Origin: JAJFJD01 sp965228975
GTDB lineage: Bacteria > Pseudomonadota > Alphaproteobacteria > UBA8366
NCBI GenBank assembly: GCA_965228975.1
Contig: OZ245851.1
Location: 2,232,001-2,296,000 of the forward strand
Direction: 5' to 3'
DNA: 64,000 nucleotides
In this document: positions 41,277 through 49,298 of the stretch, piece after piece
How the letters are laid out: each line of letters begins with the position of its first letter
How positions within the stretch are numbered: position 1 is the stretch's first letter
Notes under the pieces: generated by a model
Seen by the model: the letters and a program-made list of their open reading frames with translations, nothing else
What the model was told of the DNA's origin: nothing
Databases searched by the model: none
Position numbers and translations under genes: made by a program

Positions 41277-42836
41277 ATGGCCCATATCAGATCGCTGCCA
41301 AGGTTCGCCCTCTCCGCCCTGGCCCTGATGGGGCTCTCCCTCCTCGGGATCACCGCAGCCTCGCCGGCCGAAGCCGATTTTTCGAAGGCGGCCTATCGCG
41401 GGAAGATGGGTGTTTGCGGATCGACCTACGGCGCGAAAACCTACGGCAAGACGCGGTATGGCAAGGCCTTCCTGCATGTCTGGAACAACACCTGCTGGTC
41501 CTGTCCCTCCGGTTACGGCCGCACCGCCAACCCGGACGTGAAGAGCCGGAATGCCTGCTACCGGGCCGGCAAGACCACCTACAGGCGCGCCACAAAACAC
41601 AAGAAGGTCAAATTCCTCGGGAAATGCCCGGGTCGCCAATTCGTCCATACCCTGAACCAAACTTGCTATTCCTGCCCGAAGGGCTATACCCGTACCGCCA
41701 ACCCGCATGTGGAAGGCAAGCACGCCTGCAAGCGCAGCACCAAGTCGTCCCTCAAGGCGGCCAAATACCGTGGCAAGCCCGCCCGGTTGTGCCCGAAAGG
41801 CACCTTCTTCGACCCGCGCAAGGGCGGCGAGTGCTGGTCCTGCCCCTCCACGCACAAGCATCGCACGATCAATGCGGTGACCAGCGCCAAAGCCTGCGCC
41901 AGCAAGTTTACGCAGGTCTTCGCCGCCGACACGACGGCGCTGTGCCGTAATCTGATTTCCGCCATCAACGCCGGTAGCCAGGGCGCCGCCAAGGTCTCCA
42001 AGACGGTCGAGCGTGTGACCAGCCCTCTTATGGAGCCGGTCCGGAAGGCGGCCGACAGTCTGTCGCCAAAGCTCAAGTCACCGAAAGAACTCAACAAGCT
42101 CCTCAACAAGGGCGTTACGCCCCTTCTGCGCGACAAGGCGGCGTTGCGGGGACTCGACCGGTTCGCGAAGAAGCTGAATGCGCAACGCAGCAAAGTCAAA
42201 CGCGCGATGATGGATCCTAAGCTCGTCTGCAACAACCGCGGACGGGGTTTGGTCAACGTGGTCAAGTCGCTGGACCTGCTGCCCCGCAAGCGGGCGGGCC
42301 TGTTAGACGGCGCGTTGATCAAGAGCGCCAATGCCAGCACCGGCCTGCGCCCCCATATCGCGATCGCGCTGAGCAACAGCGGCCGGTCGGCGGCGAATTG
42401 GAACGGCGCCACGGCGGGTCTAACCTTCGTTTCGAACGGCGACCAGCACCGGATTTTCCTAAGCCTCGGCCCGATCACCTATTTCTCGACCCGCGCAGGG
42501 TATGACATCACGCTGTCCGGAATGTATTTCCACAGGGCGAACATCACGAGTTTCGACCTTGTCGATCATCTTGGGGTCGAGTGGGGTTTCGCCAAGGGTA
42601 AGTGGCTTGACGACTGGCTGGATCAGTTGACGAAGAAATACCCGACGCGCGGCGCGGTCCTGGCCTGGTTACCCGGCGGCCTCAATATCTCGCACGACCC
42701 GTTGTTCCAGGAGTTTCCCGGCATCGGCACGAACTTCATCAGCACGGACGACCCCGACGAAAAGGGCAAGGGCCTCGGCCCGGTCGACGTCAGTGTCTCG
42801 GTCGATGTGACGTTGCAATTGATCAAGATCCGCTAG
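41277..42836 (+). CDS. Secreted protein with three four-cysteine modules and beta-rich tail (paralogue B)
   Basis: This protein (519 aa) is a paralogue of the product of 38745-40328. A signal peptide ends ASPAEA near residue 33. Three modules have cysteines at 47/73/76/94, 117/130/133/151 and 172/186/189/207. The third module reads CPKGTFFDPRKGGECWSC, nearly identical to the first module of paralogue A. The linker VFAADTTALCRN and an AGLLDG segment are shared with A, and the C terminus (VDVSVSVDVTLQLIKIR) again alternates hydrophobic residues as in beta strands. AGGAG lies 8 bases before the ATG. No enzyme motif was found. It probably acts outside the cytoplasm with its two neighbours. Confidence 0.85.
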   Translation: MAHIRSLPRFALSALALMGLSLLGITAASPAEADFSKAAYRGKMGVCGSTYGAKTYGKTRYGKAFLHVWNNTCWSCPSGYGRTANPDVKSRNACYRAGKTTYRRATKHKKVKFLGKCPGRQFVHTLNQTCYSCPKGYTRTANPHVEGKHACKRSTKSSLKAAKYRGKPARLCPKGTFFDPRKGGECWSCPSTHKHRTINAVTSAKACASKFTQVFAADTTALCRNLISAINAGSQGAAKVSKTVERVTSPLMEPVRKAADSLSPKLKSPKELNKLLNKGVTPLLRDKAALRGLDRFAKKLNAQRSKVKRAMMDPKLVCNNRGRGLVNVVKSLDLLPRKRAGLLDGALIKSANASTGLRPHIAIALSNSGRSAANWNGATAGLTFVSNGDQHRIFLSLGPITYFSTRAGYDITLSGMYFHRANITSFDLVDHLGVEWGFAKGKWLDDWLDQLTKKYPTRGAVLAWLPGGLNISHDPLFQEFPGIGTNFISTDDPDEKGKGLGPVDVSVSVDVTLQLIKIR

Positions 42837-42844
42837 CGAATGCC

Positions 42845-43717
42845 CTAGGCCGCCTCGGCGATCTGGCGGACGGTCTCCAGCGTCCGCTGCGCCTTGTAGA
42901 CGATCGGGTAGTCGATGAAGTAACCGTCCATCTGTATCGACGACGAGCCTTCCTTCTCGGCCTGTTCGAACGCGTCGATCACGCGCTGCGCGAAGGCGAC
43001 CTCCTCGTCGGTCGGCGTGAACACACCGTTCACTACGTCGACCTGCGGCGGGTAGATGCACATCTTCCCCTGGAAGCCGATCTGTTTCACGTGCGCGGCG
43101 GACTTCTGGAGGTTTTCGAGATCCTTGATATGAATCCAGACGGTATCGAGCGGCTGCTCGATGCCCGCCAGCCGGGACGCTATGACCATCTCGGCGCGCG
43201 CTTGCTCCAACTCCGTCTCGGCGATCGTCCACTCCATGTTCATGTCGAGCGTGTAATCGCCCGCGCCGAAGGCCATGCGCTTCACCCGCGTACCGGCCGC
43301 GGCGATGGCACGGGCGGCGGCAATCCCCTTGCCGGTCTCGATGATCGGGATGATGTCGATACCGCCCGCCGGCAGACCGCGTTCGCGTTCCAGGTTACCG
43401 ACCAGCCAGTCGAAGGACCGTATCTGATCGGCGCTCTCCACCATCGGAAAGATAATGCCGTCCAGCCATGGCCCGACGACGGCGTCGGCATCGCCGTAGC
43501 AATACTCGGTCTCGTAGGAGTTGACCCGCACATAGCCCCCGCCTCGCCGCGGCTTCTTCAGCGCCGCGACGACGAGATCGCGGGTCGCGACCTTTTCCGC
43601 ATTCGCGACCGCATCCTCCAAGTCGAGGATGACATGGTCGGCGCCGCAGTCGAAAACCTTCTCCACCTTCCGTGCGTGGTTGCCTGGCGCGAATAGGAAA
43701 CTGCGGAATGCGGGCAT
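42845..43717 (-). CDS. HpcH/HpaI-family CoA-ester lyase (CitE/malyl-CoA lyase-like)
   Basis: This TIM-barrel lyase (290 aa) belongs to the CitE/malyl-CoA lyase branch. RSFLFAPGNHARKVEKVF is the CoA-ester binding start, VILDLEDAVANAEK carries a metal-binding region, YVRVNSYET the catalytic Arg, IDIIPIIETGKGI a metal-binding Glu, and FGAGDYTLDM a further site. Members cleave citramalyl-CoA, malyl-CoA or similar esters to acetyl-CoA/pyruvate/glyoxylate. The start at 43717 is chosen from homologous starts (MPAFRS). It is convergent with the cysteine-rich protein gene, with 8 bp between stops. Confidence 0.88.
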   Translation of the reverse strand: MPAFRSFLFAPGNHARKVEKVFDCGADHVILDLEDAVANAEKVATRDLVVAALKKPRRGGGYVRVNSYETEYCYGDADAVVGPWLDGIIFPMVESADQIRSFDWLVGNLERERGLPAGGIDIIPIIETGKGIAAARAIAAAGTRVKRMAFGAGDYTLDMNMEWTIAETELEQARAEMVIASRLAGIEQPLDTVWIHIKDLENLQKSAAHVKQIGFQGKMCIYPPQVDVVNGVFTPTDEEVAFAQRVIDAFEQAEKEGSSSIQMDGYFIDYPIVYKAQRTLETVRQIAEAA

Positions 43718-43919
43718 CGGGAAATCCTCTGGTTGGACTGCGGATGTGCCGATCATGCCAAACACCTGCGATGGGGACAAACGGGCGTCCCACCCCGGCT
43801 TTCCAAGATTGGACAAATTGACGCATACGATAATTTATTACTGTTTTACAGTAATTTTTTATTGCTTGGCTTATTCGAGACCGATAGGGTCTGGCAACAC
43901 CAGAATCGACGGGGACACC

Positions 43920-44456
43920 ATGCAAAACATCGATCGTATCCAGCGCATCAGCCGCCTCATGCGCCTATTCTGCACAATCGCGATACCGGCGATACCACTG
44001 ACATTGGCGCTGATGTGGTTCAATTTCGAGCTATGGGGCCGGACGCATCCGGAAATCATCGGTCTTGGCCCCCTGCCTCAACCGATGCCGGCGATGTCCC
44101 TGATCCTGGGGTTCGTCGTCTCGATGATCCCGGGAAGCCTCGCCGTCTACGCCGTCCTGCGGCTCCGGCAGCTCTTCGATTTCTACGCGCGGGGATTGAT
44201 CTTCACGGCCGAGAATATCCGTTGCCTACGCGGTTTCGCGCTGGCCACACTGGGGTTCGCCCTGGTGAAACCCGTGGCTGGGGCGTTGATGAGCGTCGTG
44301 CTGACCATGACCAACCCGCCGGGCCAACGGATGCTGGCGATCAGCTTCGGATCGTCCGAGCTGACCACGCTGTTCGTCGGCTGCGTCTTCTTGATCATCG
44401 CGTGGATCATGGACGAAGGCCGCGAACTCGCCGAAGAGCAAGCCCAGATCGTTTAA
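43920..44456 (+). CDS. DUF2975 membrane protein
   Basis: The protein (178 aa) has four hydrophobic helices in the DUF2975 arrangement, with LFDFYARGLIFTAENIRCLR between helices two and three and a C-terminal DEGRELAEEQAQIV. Genes for DUF2975 proteins are very often followed by a small Cro/CI-type regulator, as here after 15 bp. Family function is unknown. The start at 43920 follows GGGGACACC. An AT-rich stretch at 43810-43870 likely holds the promoter of this small operon. Confidence 0.85.
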   Translation: MQNIDRIQRISRLMRLFCTIAIPAIPLTLALMWFNFELWGRTHPEIIGLGPLPQPMPAMSLILGFVVSMIPGSLAVYAVLRLRQLFDFYARGLIFTAENIRCLRGFALATLGFALVKPVAGALMSVVLTMTNPPGQRMLAISFGSSELTTLFVGCVFLIIAWIMDEGRELAEEQAQIV

Positions 44457-44471
44457 CAACGGAGCCGCCCC

Positions 44472-44687
44472 ATGCCCATCGTCGTGACCCTCGACGTCAT
44501 GCTCGCGAAGCGCAAGATGAAATCCAAGGACCTGGCCGCCCGCGTCGGCATCACGGAACAAAACCTGTCATTGCTGAAATCCGGCAAGGTGAAAGGCATC
44601 CGTTTCGGCACACTGGAAGCGATCTGCGATCATCTGGACTGCCAGCCCGCCGACCTGTTGTCCTATGCCCGGGCGAACGTCAAATGA
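44472..44687 (+). CDS. Cro/CI-type HTH regulator (YozG-like)
   Basis: This small DNA-binding protein (71 aa) is almost entirely a helix-turn-helix domain: LDVMLAKRKMKSKDLAARVG, ITEQNLSLLKSGKVKGIRF, and LEAICDHLDCQPADLLSY. It is the standard partner of DUF2975 membrane proteins. It probably regulates its own operon; the ligand or signal is unknown. Its stop overlaps the start of a small lipoprotein gene by 4 bp (ATGA). Confidence 0.92.
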   Translation: MPIVVTLDVMLAKRKMKSKDLAARVGITEQNLSLLKSGKVKGIRFGTLEAICDHLDCQPADLLSYARANVK

Positions 44688-44866
44688 CGATGCGCCAAGC
44701 CATCGTCGTGCTTGGTCTAGCGCTGATCCTCGCCGGCTGCAGCAAGGCGCAGCTCAGCAACATGGCGGATTCGGTTTGCCGTGGCCTGGAGAACTGCACG
44801 GTCTACGACGAGGAGGGAAACCCCAGCAACCGTGATTGGAAACCGCCGGTCGACCGGCGGCGCTGA
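44684..44866 (+). CDS. Small lipoprotein
   Basis: This 60-aa protein begins MTMRQAIVVLGLALILAGCS, a short lipoprotein signal with the lipobox LAGC, so the mature protein would be about 41 residues and lipid-anchored. The mature part (SVCRGLENCTVYDEEGNPSN) has two more cysteines. It is translationally coupled to the HTH regulator gene by an ATGA overlap, the third gene of the DUF2975 operon. It matches no family I can name. Confidence 0.72.
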   Translation: MTMRQAIVVLGLALILAGCSKAQLSNMADSVCRGLENCTVYDEEGNPSNRDWKPPVDRRR

Positions 44867-44872
44867 TGCCGT

Positions 44873-45637
44873 CTAGCGGCCACCGACCGGCAGCCGCCAT
44901 TCCCGCTTGAGCACGATGGAATAGGTGAATCGCCCTTCGGGATGGACGCTGACCGACGCTTCGAACAGACGGTTTTCCTTGCCCGTATAACGCCGGACGA
45001 TCGTCATGGCCGACGTGCCGGGCGCCACATCGAGCGCCGCCTCCAGCCGCTCCGGCACGGTGCTCGGGAACATCTCGACCGAGACATTCTCGACCTTCTC
45101 GCCATATTCGCTCTCGACCATGCTGTAGACCGGCCCGGACCGCTTTCCGATCATGTCGAGGATGCCGGCATATTCTGGAATGAGATAGATATCGCTCCAG
45201 CATATCGGCTGACCCGAGGCATCGACCCGGCGCACGCCGCTGATCCGATGCCGTTCTTCGCCCGGCCGGCAGCGCAACACGCGGGCGAGACCGCGATCCA
45301 ATGTCAGGTCCTCGGTTTCCATCACATACAGGCGCGTGTCGGCGGAGTATTGCAGCAATTCCGACAATGAGCCGATCTGCTGCACATAGCCCGGCCCGAA
45401 CTCGGTGGCTTGCACGACGGTACCGGACCCTTGCCGGCGGGCGACGAGGCCGATCTCCTCCAGCCGCCGCAAGGCTTCGCGGATCGTATAGCGGCTGACG
45501 TCGAAGCGTTCGCACAGCTCCAACTCGGTCGGCAGCATCGAGCCGATGGGAAACTTACCGTCCCCCACTTCCTTCATCAGCACGTCGGCGACGTCCTGAT
45601 ACCGCGGCTGTGCCTTGGGTGTTCGCGTATCGTCCAT
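44873..45637 (-). CDS. GntR-family regulator with UTRA domain
   Basis: This regulator (254 aa) has an N-terminal GntR winged helix (residues about 10-80) with LPTELELCERFDVSRYTIRE and GLVARRQGSGTVV, followed by a UTRA ligand-binding domain (from about 95, with ISGVRRVDASGQPICWSDIY and MTIVRRYTGKENRLFEASVS). UTRA domains bind small metabolites. ATG 45649 is an alternative start. It is divergent from the MetX-like hydrolase and gamma-glutamyltransferase genes, which it may control. The frame continues open far upstream but that part is antisense to those genes. Confidence 0.88.
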   Translation of the reverse strand: MDDTRTPKAQPRYQDVADVLMKEVGDGKFPIGSMLPTELELCERFDVSRYTIREALRRLEEIGLVARRQGSGTVVQATEFGPGYVQQIGSLSELLQYSADTRLYVMETEDLTLDRGLARVLRCRPGEERHRISGVRRVDASGQPICWSDIYLIPEYAGILDMIGKRSGPVYSMVESEYGEKVENVSVEMFPSTVPERLEAALDVAPGTSAMTIVRRYTGKENRLFEASVSVHPEGRFTYSIVLKREWRLPVGGR

Positions 45638-45775
45638 TTCGCCGTCCATCAAAGCGCACCAGTGTATGGGTTCCAAGGCGTTTAGAAAAGTGGAGCCGGA
45701 CAAGACGACGCAGTACGATGGAGGACAGATCGCGCTATCCACCGACATTTTCGTCACCCTGTAAGGCCGCTCCTC

Positions 45776-46798
45776 ATGCTTCTCCCCTCCTCGACGCTGT
45801 ACACCACATCCGATTGCGACCTGGAAAAGGGCGGCCGTTTCGCGACGCTCGACATCGCCTACGAAACCTACGGCACGTTGGACGCGGACGGCGGCAACGC
45901 GATTCTCCTCGGTCATGGCTACACCAGCAACCCGCATGCCGGCGGACCCGGCGGATGGTGGGAGGCGTTGATCGGACCCGGCCGGGCCATCGACACGGAC
46001 CGGTTCTGCGTCATCGCGTCCAACATGATCGGGTCGTCCTACGGCAGCACGGGGCCGAGCCATACCGACCCGGACACCGGCAAGCCCTACGGCTTGGGTT
46101 TTCCCGATATCACCACGGGCGACATGGTCGAGGCGCAGCGCCGGCTGCTCGACCATCTTGGTATCGGCCAGTTGGCGGCGGTGGTCGGATTCTCCTATGG
46201 CGGCTATCTGACCTTCGAATGGGGCACCCGGCATCCGGAGCGGATGCGCGCCCTCGCCCCGGTCGCCACGGGGATCACCGGCCGCGGCGACCCGGCATCG
46301 GTCACGGCGTTGATCGACCGCTTCGCCGCCTGCCCCGGTTGGAACGGTGGGGATTACTACGCCGACAAGAAGGGCAGCGGCGTCTACGACGTCCTGGTCG
46401 ACATGCGGGTCGAGACGCTGACGAACTACGGCATCGCCAAGCAGTTGGAGGACACCGTCCCCGATCCCGCCGAGCGCGACCGCCAGATGCGTGCCATGGC
46501 GACCGGATGGGCCGAGGAATTCGACGCCAATTCCCTGATCGCGCTGCGCAAGGCGGCGATTTTGTATGACGCGAAACCCCGCGCCGCGGCGATCACGGCA
46601 CCGGTCCTCTATGTGCTTTCGCGCACCGACACGCTTTTCCCGCCGTCGCTCGGCCCGGAAACCGTCGACCATCTCGCGGGCGTCGGCGTGTCGGCGGAAT
46701 ACCACGCGCTCGACAGCGAATACGGTCATCGCGGCCCGTCCGTCGATTGGGCGAAATGGGGCCCGGCGCTCAAGGCGTTTCTCGAACAGCACGGCTAG
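45776..46798 (+). CDS. MetX-like alpha/beta-fold hydrolase/acyltransferase
   Basis: The protein (340 aa) has the fold and layout of homoserine O-acetyltransferase: IAYETYGTLDADGGNAILL, VIASNMIGSSYGSTGP, FPDITTGDMVEAQRRLLDHL. The nucleophile elbow is GFSYGGYL rather than the GGSMGG of MetX, so acyl transfer to homoserine is doubtful and hydrolysis of an ester or amide is likely. The putative acid and His are in YVLSRTDTLFP and EYGHRGPSVDW. It precedes the second gamma-glutamyltransferase by 34 bp and is divergent from the GntR gene. Confidence 0.78.
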   Translation: MLLPSSTLYTTSDCDLEKGGRFATLDIAYETYGTLDADGGNAILLGHGYTSNPHAGGPGGWWEALIGPGRAIDTDRFCVIASNMIGSSYGSTGPSHTDPDTGKPYGLGFPDITTGDMVEAQRRLLDHLGIGQLAAVVGFSYGGYLTFEWGTRHPERMRALAPVATGITGRGDPASVTALIDRFAACPGWNGGDYYADKKGSGVYDVLVDMRVETLTNYGIAKQLEDTVPDPAERDRQMRAMATGWAEEFDANSLIALRKAAILYDAKPRAAAITAPVLYVLSRTDTLFPPSLGPETVDHLAGVGVSAEYHALDSEYGHRGPSVDWAKWGPALKAFLEQHG

Positions 46799-46832
46799 AC
46801 CACGTCGGAACAGGCCAAGGAAAGGAACCATC

Positions 46833-48443
46833 ATGTCCCGGGGAATGATCACCGCACCGCAGCCCGAAGCCGTCGAAGCCGGGGCGCTGTGCCTCCAGCG
46901 CGGCGGCAACGCCATTGACGCCGCGGTCACCTGCGCCTTGGTCGAAACCGTTGTCGACCCGCAGATGTGCGGCGTCGCCGGGTTCGGCACGATGCAGGTC
47001 TATATGCCGAAGCGGAACATGCACGGCTTCATCGACTTCCACACCACCGCGCCCGCGGCCGCGACTCCCGATATGTGGGCCGGCGAAATCGAGGCCGAGG
47101 CGCGCGACGGCTTCGGATTCTTCCTGAAAAACCGGGTGAACGAGGTCGGCCACCAGTCGATCATGACGCCGGGAAGCCTGAAGGCGTTCTACGAGGCGGT
47201 CGCCGAATACGGCACGATGGATTGGCGCGACATCGTCGCCCCCGCCATCGCCGAAGCCGACCAGGGCGTGGTCATCCGCCCGACGATGCATCAATATTGG
47301 TCGAAATTCTACGATTACGGCCGCGTTCCGACGATCGAGAAACTCGCCCACACGCCGTCTGGCAAGCGCATCTATTTCGATGGAAATGGCGACCTGAAAC
47401 GCCCCGGCGACCTGTTGGAAAATCCGGACATGGCCTCCGCCCTGCGCCGCATCGCCGAGGGAGGTGCCGAGGTTTTCTACAGCGGCGAGATGGCCGAGCA
47501 GATGACCGAGGATATCGGCGCGCACGGTGGGCTGTTGTCGCGCGACGACCTTGCCGCTTACGAAACCGTGCGTAACGATCCGCTTTGGGGCACCTACCGC
47601 GGGCATCGCATTTCGACCGGCTGCCCGCCGGGCGGCGGCATCATGATCGTCGAGATGCTCAACATCCTCGAAAATTTCGACCTGCAGGGGATGGGCCACA
47701 ACAGCCCGGAATACATCCGCACCGTCGCGGAAGCGATGAAGATCGCGACCAGCGACAAGGACCGCTTCGTCGGCGACCCGGCCTTCGTCGACGTGCCGGT
47801 CGACCGGCTGACCAGCAAGGACTATGCGGCGACCCACGCGGACGCCATCGGGCGTGGCGAGAAGGCCCATGTGGAACGGTATGATGCGACCGACGAACCG
47901 CGCGACACCACGCATGTCTCCGTCGTCGACGGCGACGGCAACGCGGTCACGGTGACGCATTCGCTCGGCAGCCCGTCCGGCGTCATCACCGACGGTCTCG
48001 GCTTCATGTATAACGGCTGCATGGCGGTGTTCGACCCGCGCCCCGGCAAGTCGAACTCGGTGGCGCCGGGCAAGCGCCGCTTCACGTCGATGGCGCCGAC
48101 CATCGTGTTCCGGGGCGACGACCCCTATATCGTGATCGGCGCGCCGGGCGGCACCTTCATCGCCATGGGCATCCTGCAATCGCTGCTCAACGTCATCGAC
48201 TTCGGCATGACGCTCTCCGAGGCGGTCGCGGCCCCGCGCTTCACCTGCAACAGCGACACGATCGACTTCAGCAACCGCATCCCGCGTTTCGTGCAGCAGT
48301 CGCTCGGCCAGATGGGCTACCCGACCGCGCGCAGCCACATGTCCTACACTTATGCAGGCGTGCACGGCATTCTGATCGACGACAAGGGCGTGTGGCACGG
48401 CGCCGCCGATCCCGGCCGCGACGGCATGGCGCTGGAGGTATAG
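46833..48443 (+). CDS. Gamma-glutamyltransferase family protein (2)
   Basis: This Ntn-hydrolase (536 aa) is a second gamma-glutamyltransferase-family member, distinct from the one at 17535. It begins MSRGMITAPQPEAVEAGALC, followed by LQRGGNAIDAAVTCALVETV. The catalytic Thr is in PRDTTHVSVVDGDGNAV and the small-subunit loop in GAPGGTFIAMG. There is no signal peptide. The start follows GGAAAGGAACC. With the MetX-like hydrolase upstream and the GntR regulator divergent from both, it probably belongs to a regulated hydrolytic unit; the substrate is unknown. Confidence 0.85.
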   Translation: MSRGMITAPQPEAVEAGALCLQRGGNAIDAAVTCALVETVVDPQMCGVAGFGTMQVYMPKRNMHGFIDFHTTAPAAATPDMWAGEIEAEARDGFGFFLKNRVNEVGHQSIMTPGSLKAFYEAVAEYGTMDWRDIVAPAIAEADQGVVIRPTMHQYWSKFYDYGRVPTIEKLAHTPSGKRIYFDGNGDLKRPGDLLENPDMASALRRIAEGGAEVFYSGEMAEQMTEDIGAHGGLLSRDDLAAYETVRNDPLWGTYRGHRISTGCPPGGGIMIVEMLNILENFDLQGMGHNSPEYIRTVAEAMKIATSDKDRFVGDPAFVDVPVDRLTSKDYAATHADAIGRGEKAHVERYDATDEPRDTTHVSVVDGDGNAVTVTHSLGSPSGVITDGLGFMYNGCMAVFDPRPGKSNSVAPGKRRFTSMAPTIVFRGDDPYIVIGAPGGTFIAMGILQSLLNVIDFGMTLSEAVAAPRFTCNSDTIDFSNRIPRFVQQSLGQMGYPTARSHMSYTYAGVHGILIDDKGVWHGAADPGRDGMALEV

Positions 48444-48463
48444 CCGCCAGTAGAGGATACCGC

Positions 48464-49276
48464 TCAGTACCGCACCGAGTTCACGATACCGGTCGCGACC
48501 GTCTGGCCGTCGCCGTTCACGGCGCGCAATTCGGTGAGCGCGCCGTTCTCCCGCCGCCCCTGCACTTTGACGGCATCGTCCCAGAAAACCGGCTTCAGGA
48601 ATTTCAATTCCACGTCCATTTCGGCGGGAACGCCGTCCAGCGCCAAGGCTTCGAGCAGGAAGTTCACGGTCTGGTTTCCCGCGATGATCGGCGCGCGGAA
48701 GCCGTATTCCTTGGCAACCTCGGGCACGGTATGGATCAGGTTCGTCGTGCCCTCGCAATAGCCGAGCGTCGTTTCCGGCGTACACTGCTTCGCCAACAGC
48801 GTTTCGAAGCCGGCGTCGTCGGCAGGCGGCCGCTCCTTGCGCGCGCCTCTCTTGCCGTCCGGCGCCTTGGTCGGGTCCATCATCATCACGTCGGGCTCGA
48901 CCGTCAGGACATGCGTGCCGTCGGCCTTGTGGATCTCCCACCGGCTCTTGGTGACCCATCCCCGCGAAATCTCGGGGATCGCGATGTATTGCCCGGTCAT
49001 CGTCACGGTTTCGCCGAGGTGCACCGGCGCATGAACCTTGAGCCGGTGGACAATATGGACCGGCGCACAATCCGGCCGGCAGGCCTGAATCGCCTCCGTA
49101 TTGAGCAGGATCGTCCGCCGCGCCAGGAAGGTCGGATCCACGACATCGCCGTACCGCTCCGGCGGCGTATCGCAAAATCCGTGTTTCTGACGCTGGTCAG
49201 CTTCGGATACGGTGATCTCTTCCGATGGAAATTCATATCCCGGCTCGATCCGGAACTCCGTTGCTGTCTGCGGCAT
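48464..49276 (-). CDS. MaoC-like double hot-dog dehydratase
   Basis: The protein (270 aa) appears to consist of two hot-dog halves. The first holds APVHIVHRLKVHAPVHLGET and the second NLIHTVPEVAKEYGFRAPI, which resembles the hydratase motif of MaoC-type enoyl-CoA hydratases with the catalytic His in place. It probably dehydrates or hydrates a CoA-ester in the surrounding catabolic pathway. It is 22 bp downstream of the GMC oxidoreductase gene on the same strand, and convergent with the gamma-glutamyltransferase. Confidence 0.7.
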   Translation of the reverse strand: MPQTATEFRIEPGYEFPSEEITVSEADQRQKHGFCDTPPERYGDVVDPTFLARRTILLNTEAIQACRPDCAPVHIVHRLKVHAPVHLGETVTMTGQYIAIPEISRGWVTKSRWEIHKADGTHVLTVEPDVMMMDPTKAPDGKRGARKERPPADDAGFETLLAKQCTPETTLGYCEGTTNLIHTVPEVAKEYGFRAPIIAGNQTVNFLLEALALDGVPAEMDVELKFLKPVFWDDAVKVQGRRENGALTELRAVNGDGQTVATGIVNSVRY

Positions 49277-49298
49277 GGATGTCCTCCCGGCGTTGAGA

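Noticed and set aside
45650..46990. N-terminal extension of the GntR regulator to over 700 residues
   Set aside because: The extension is antisense to the MetX-like gene and shows no domain; the regulator starts at 45637 or 45649.
46770..49175. 801-residue open frame on the minus strand
   Set aside because: It is mostly antisense to the gamma-glutamyltransferase gene, low in complexity and Arg/Ala/Gly/Asp-rich; only its part below 49276 overlaps the real dehydratase in another frame.
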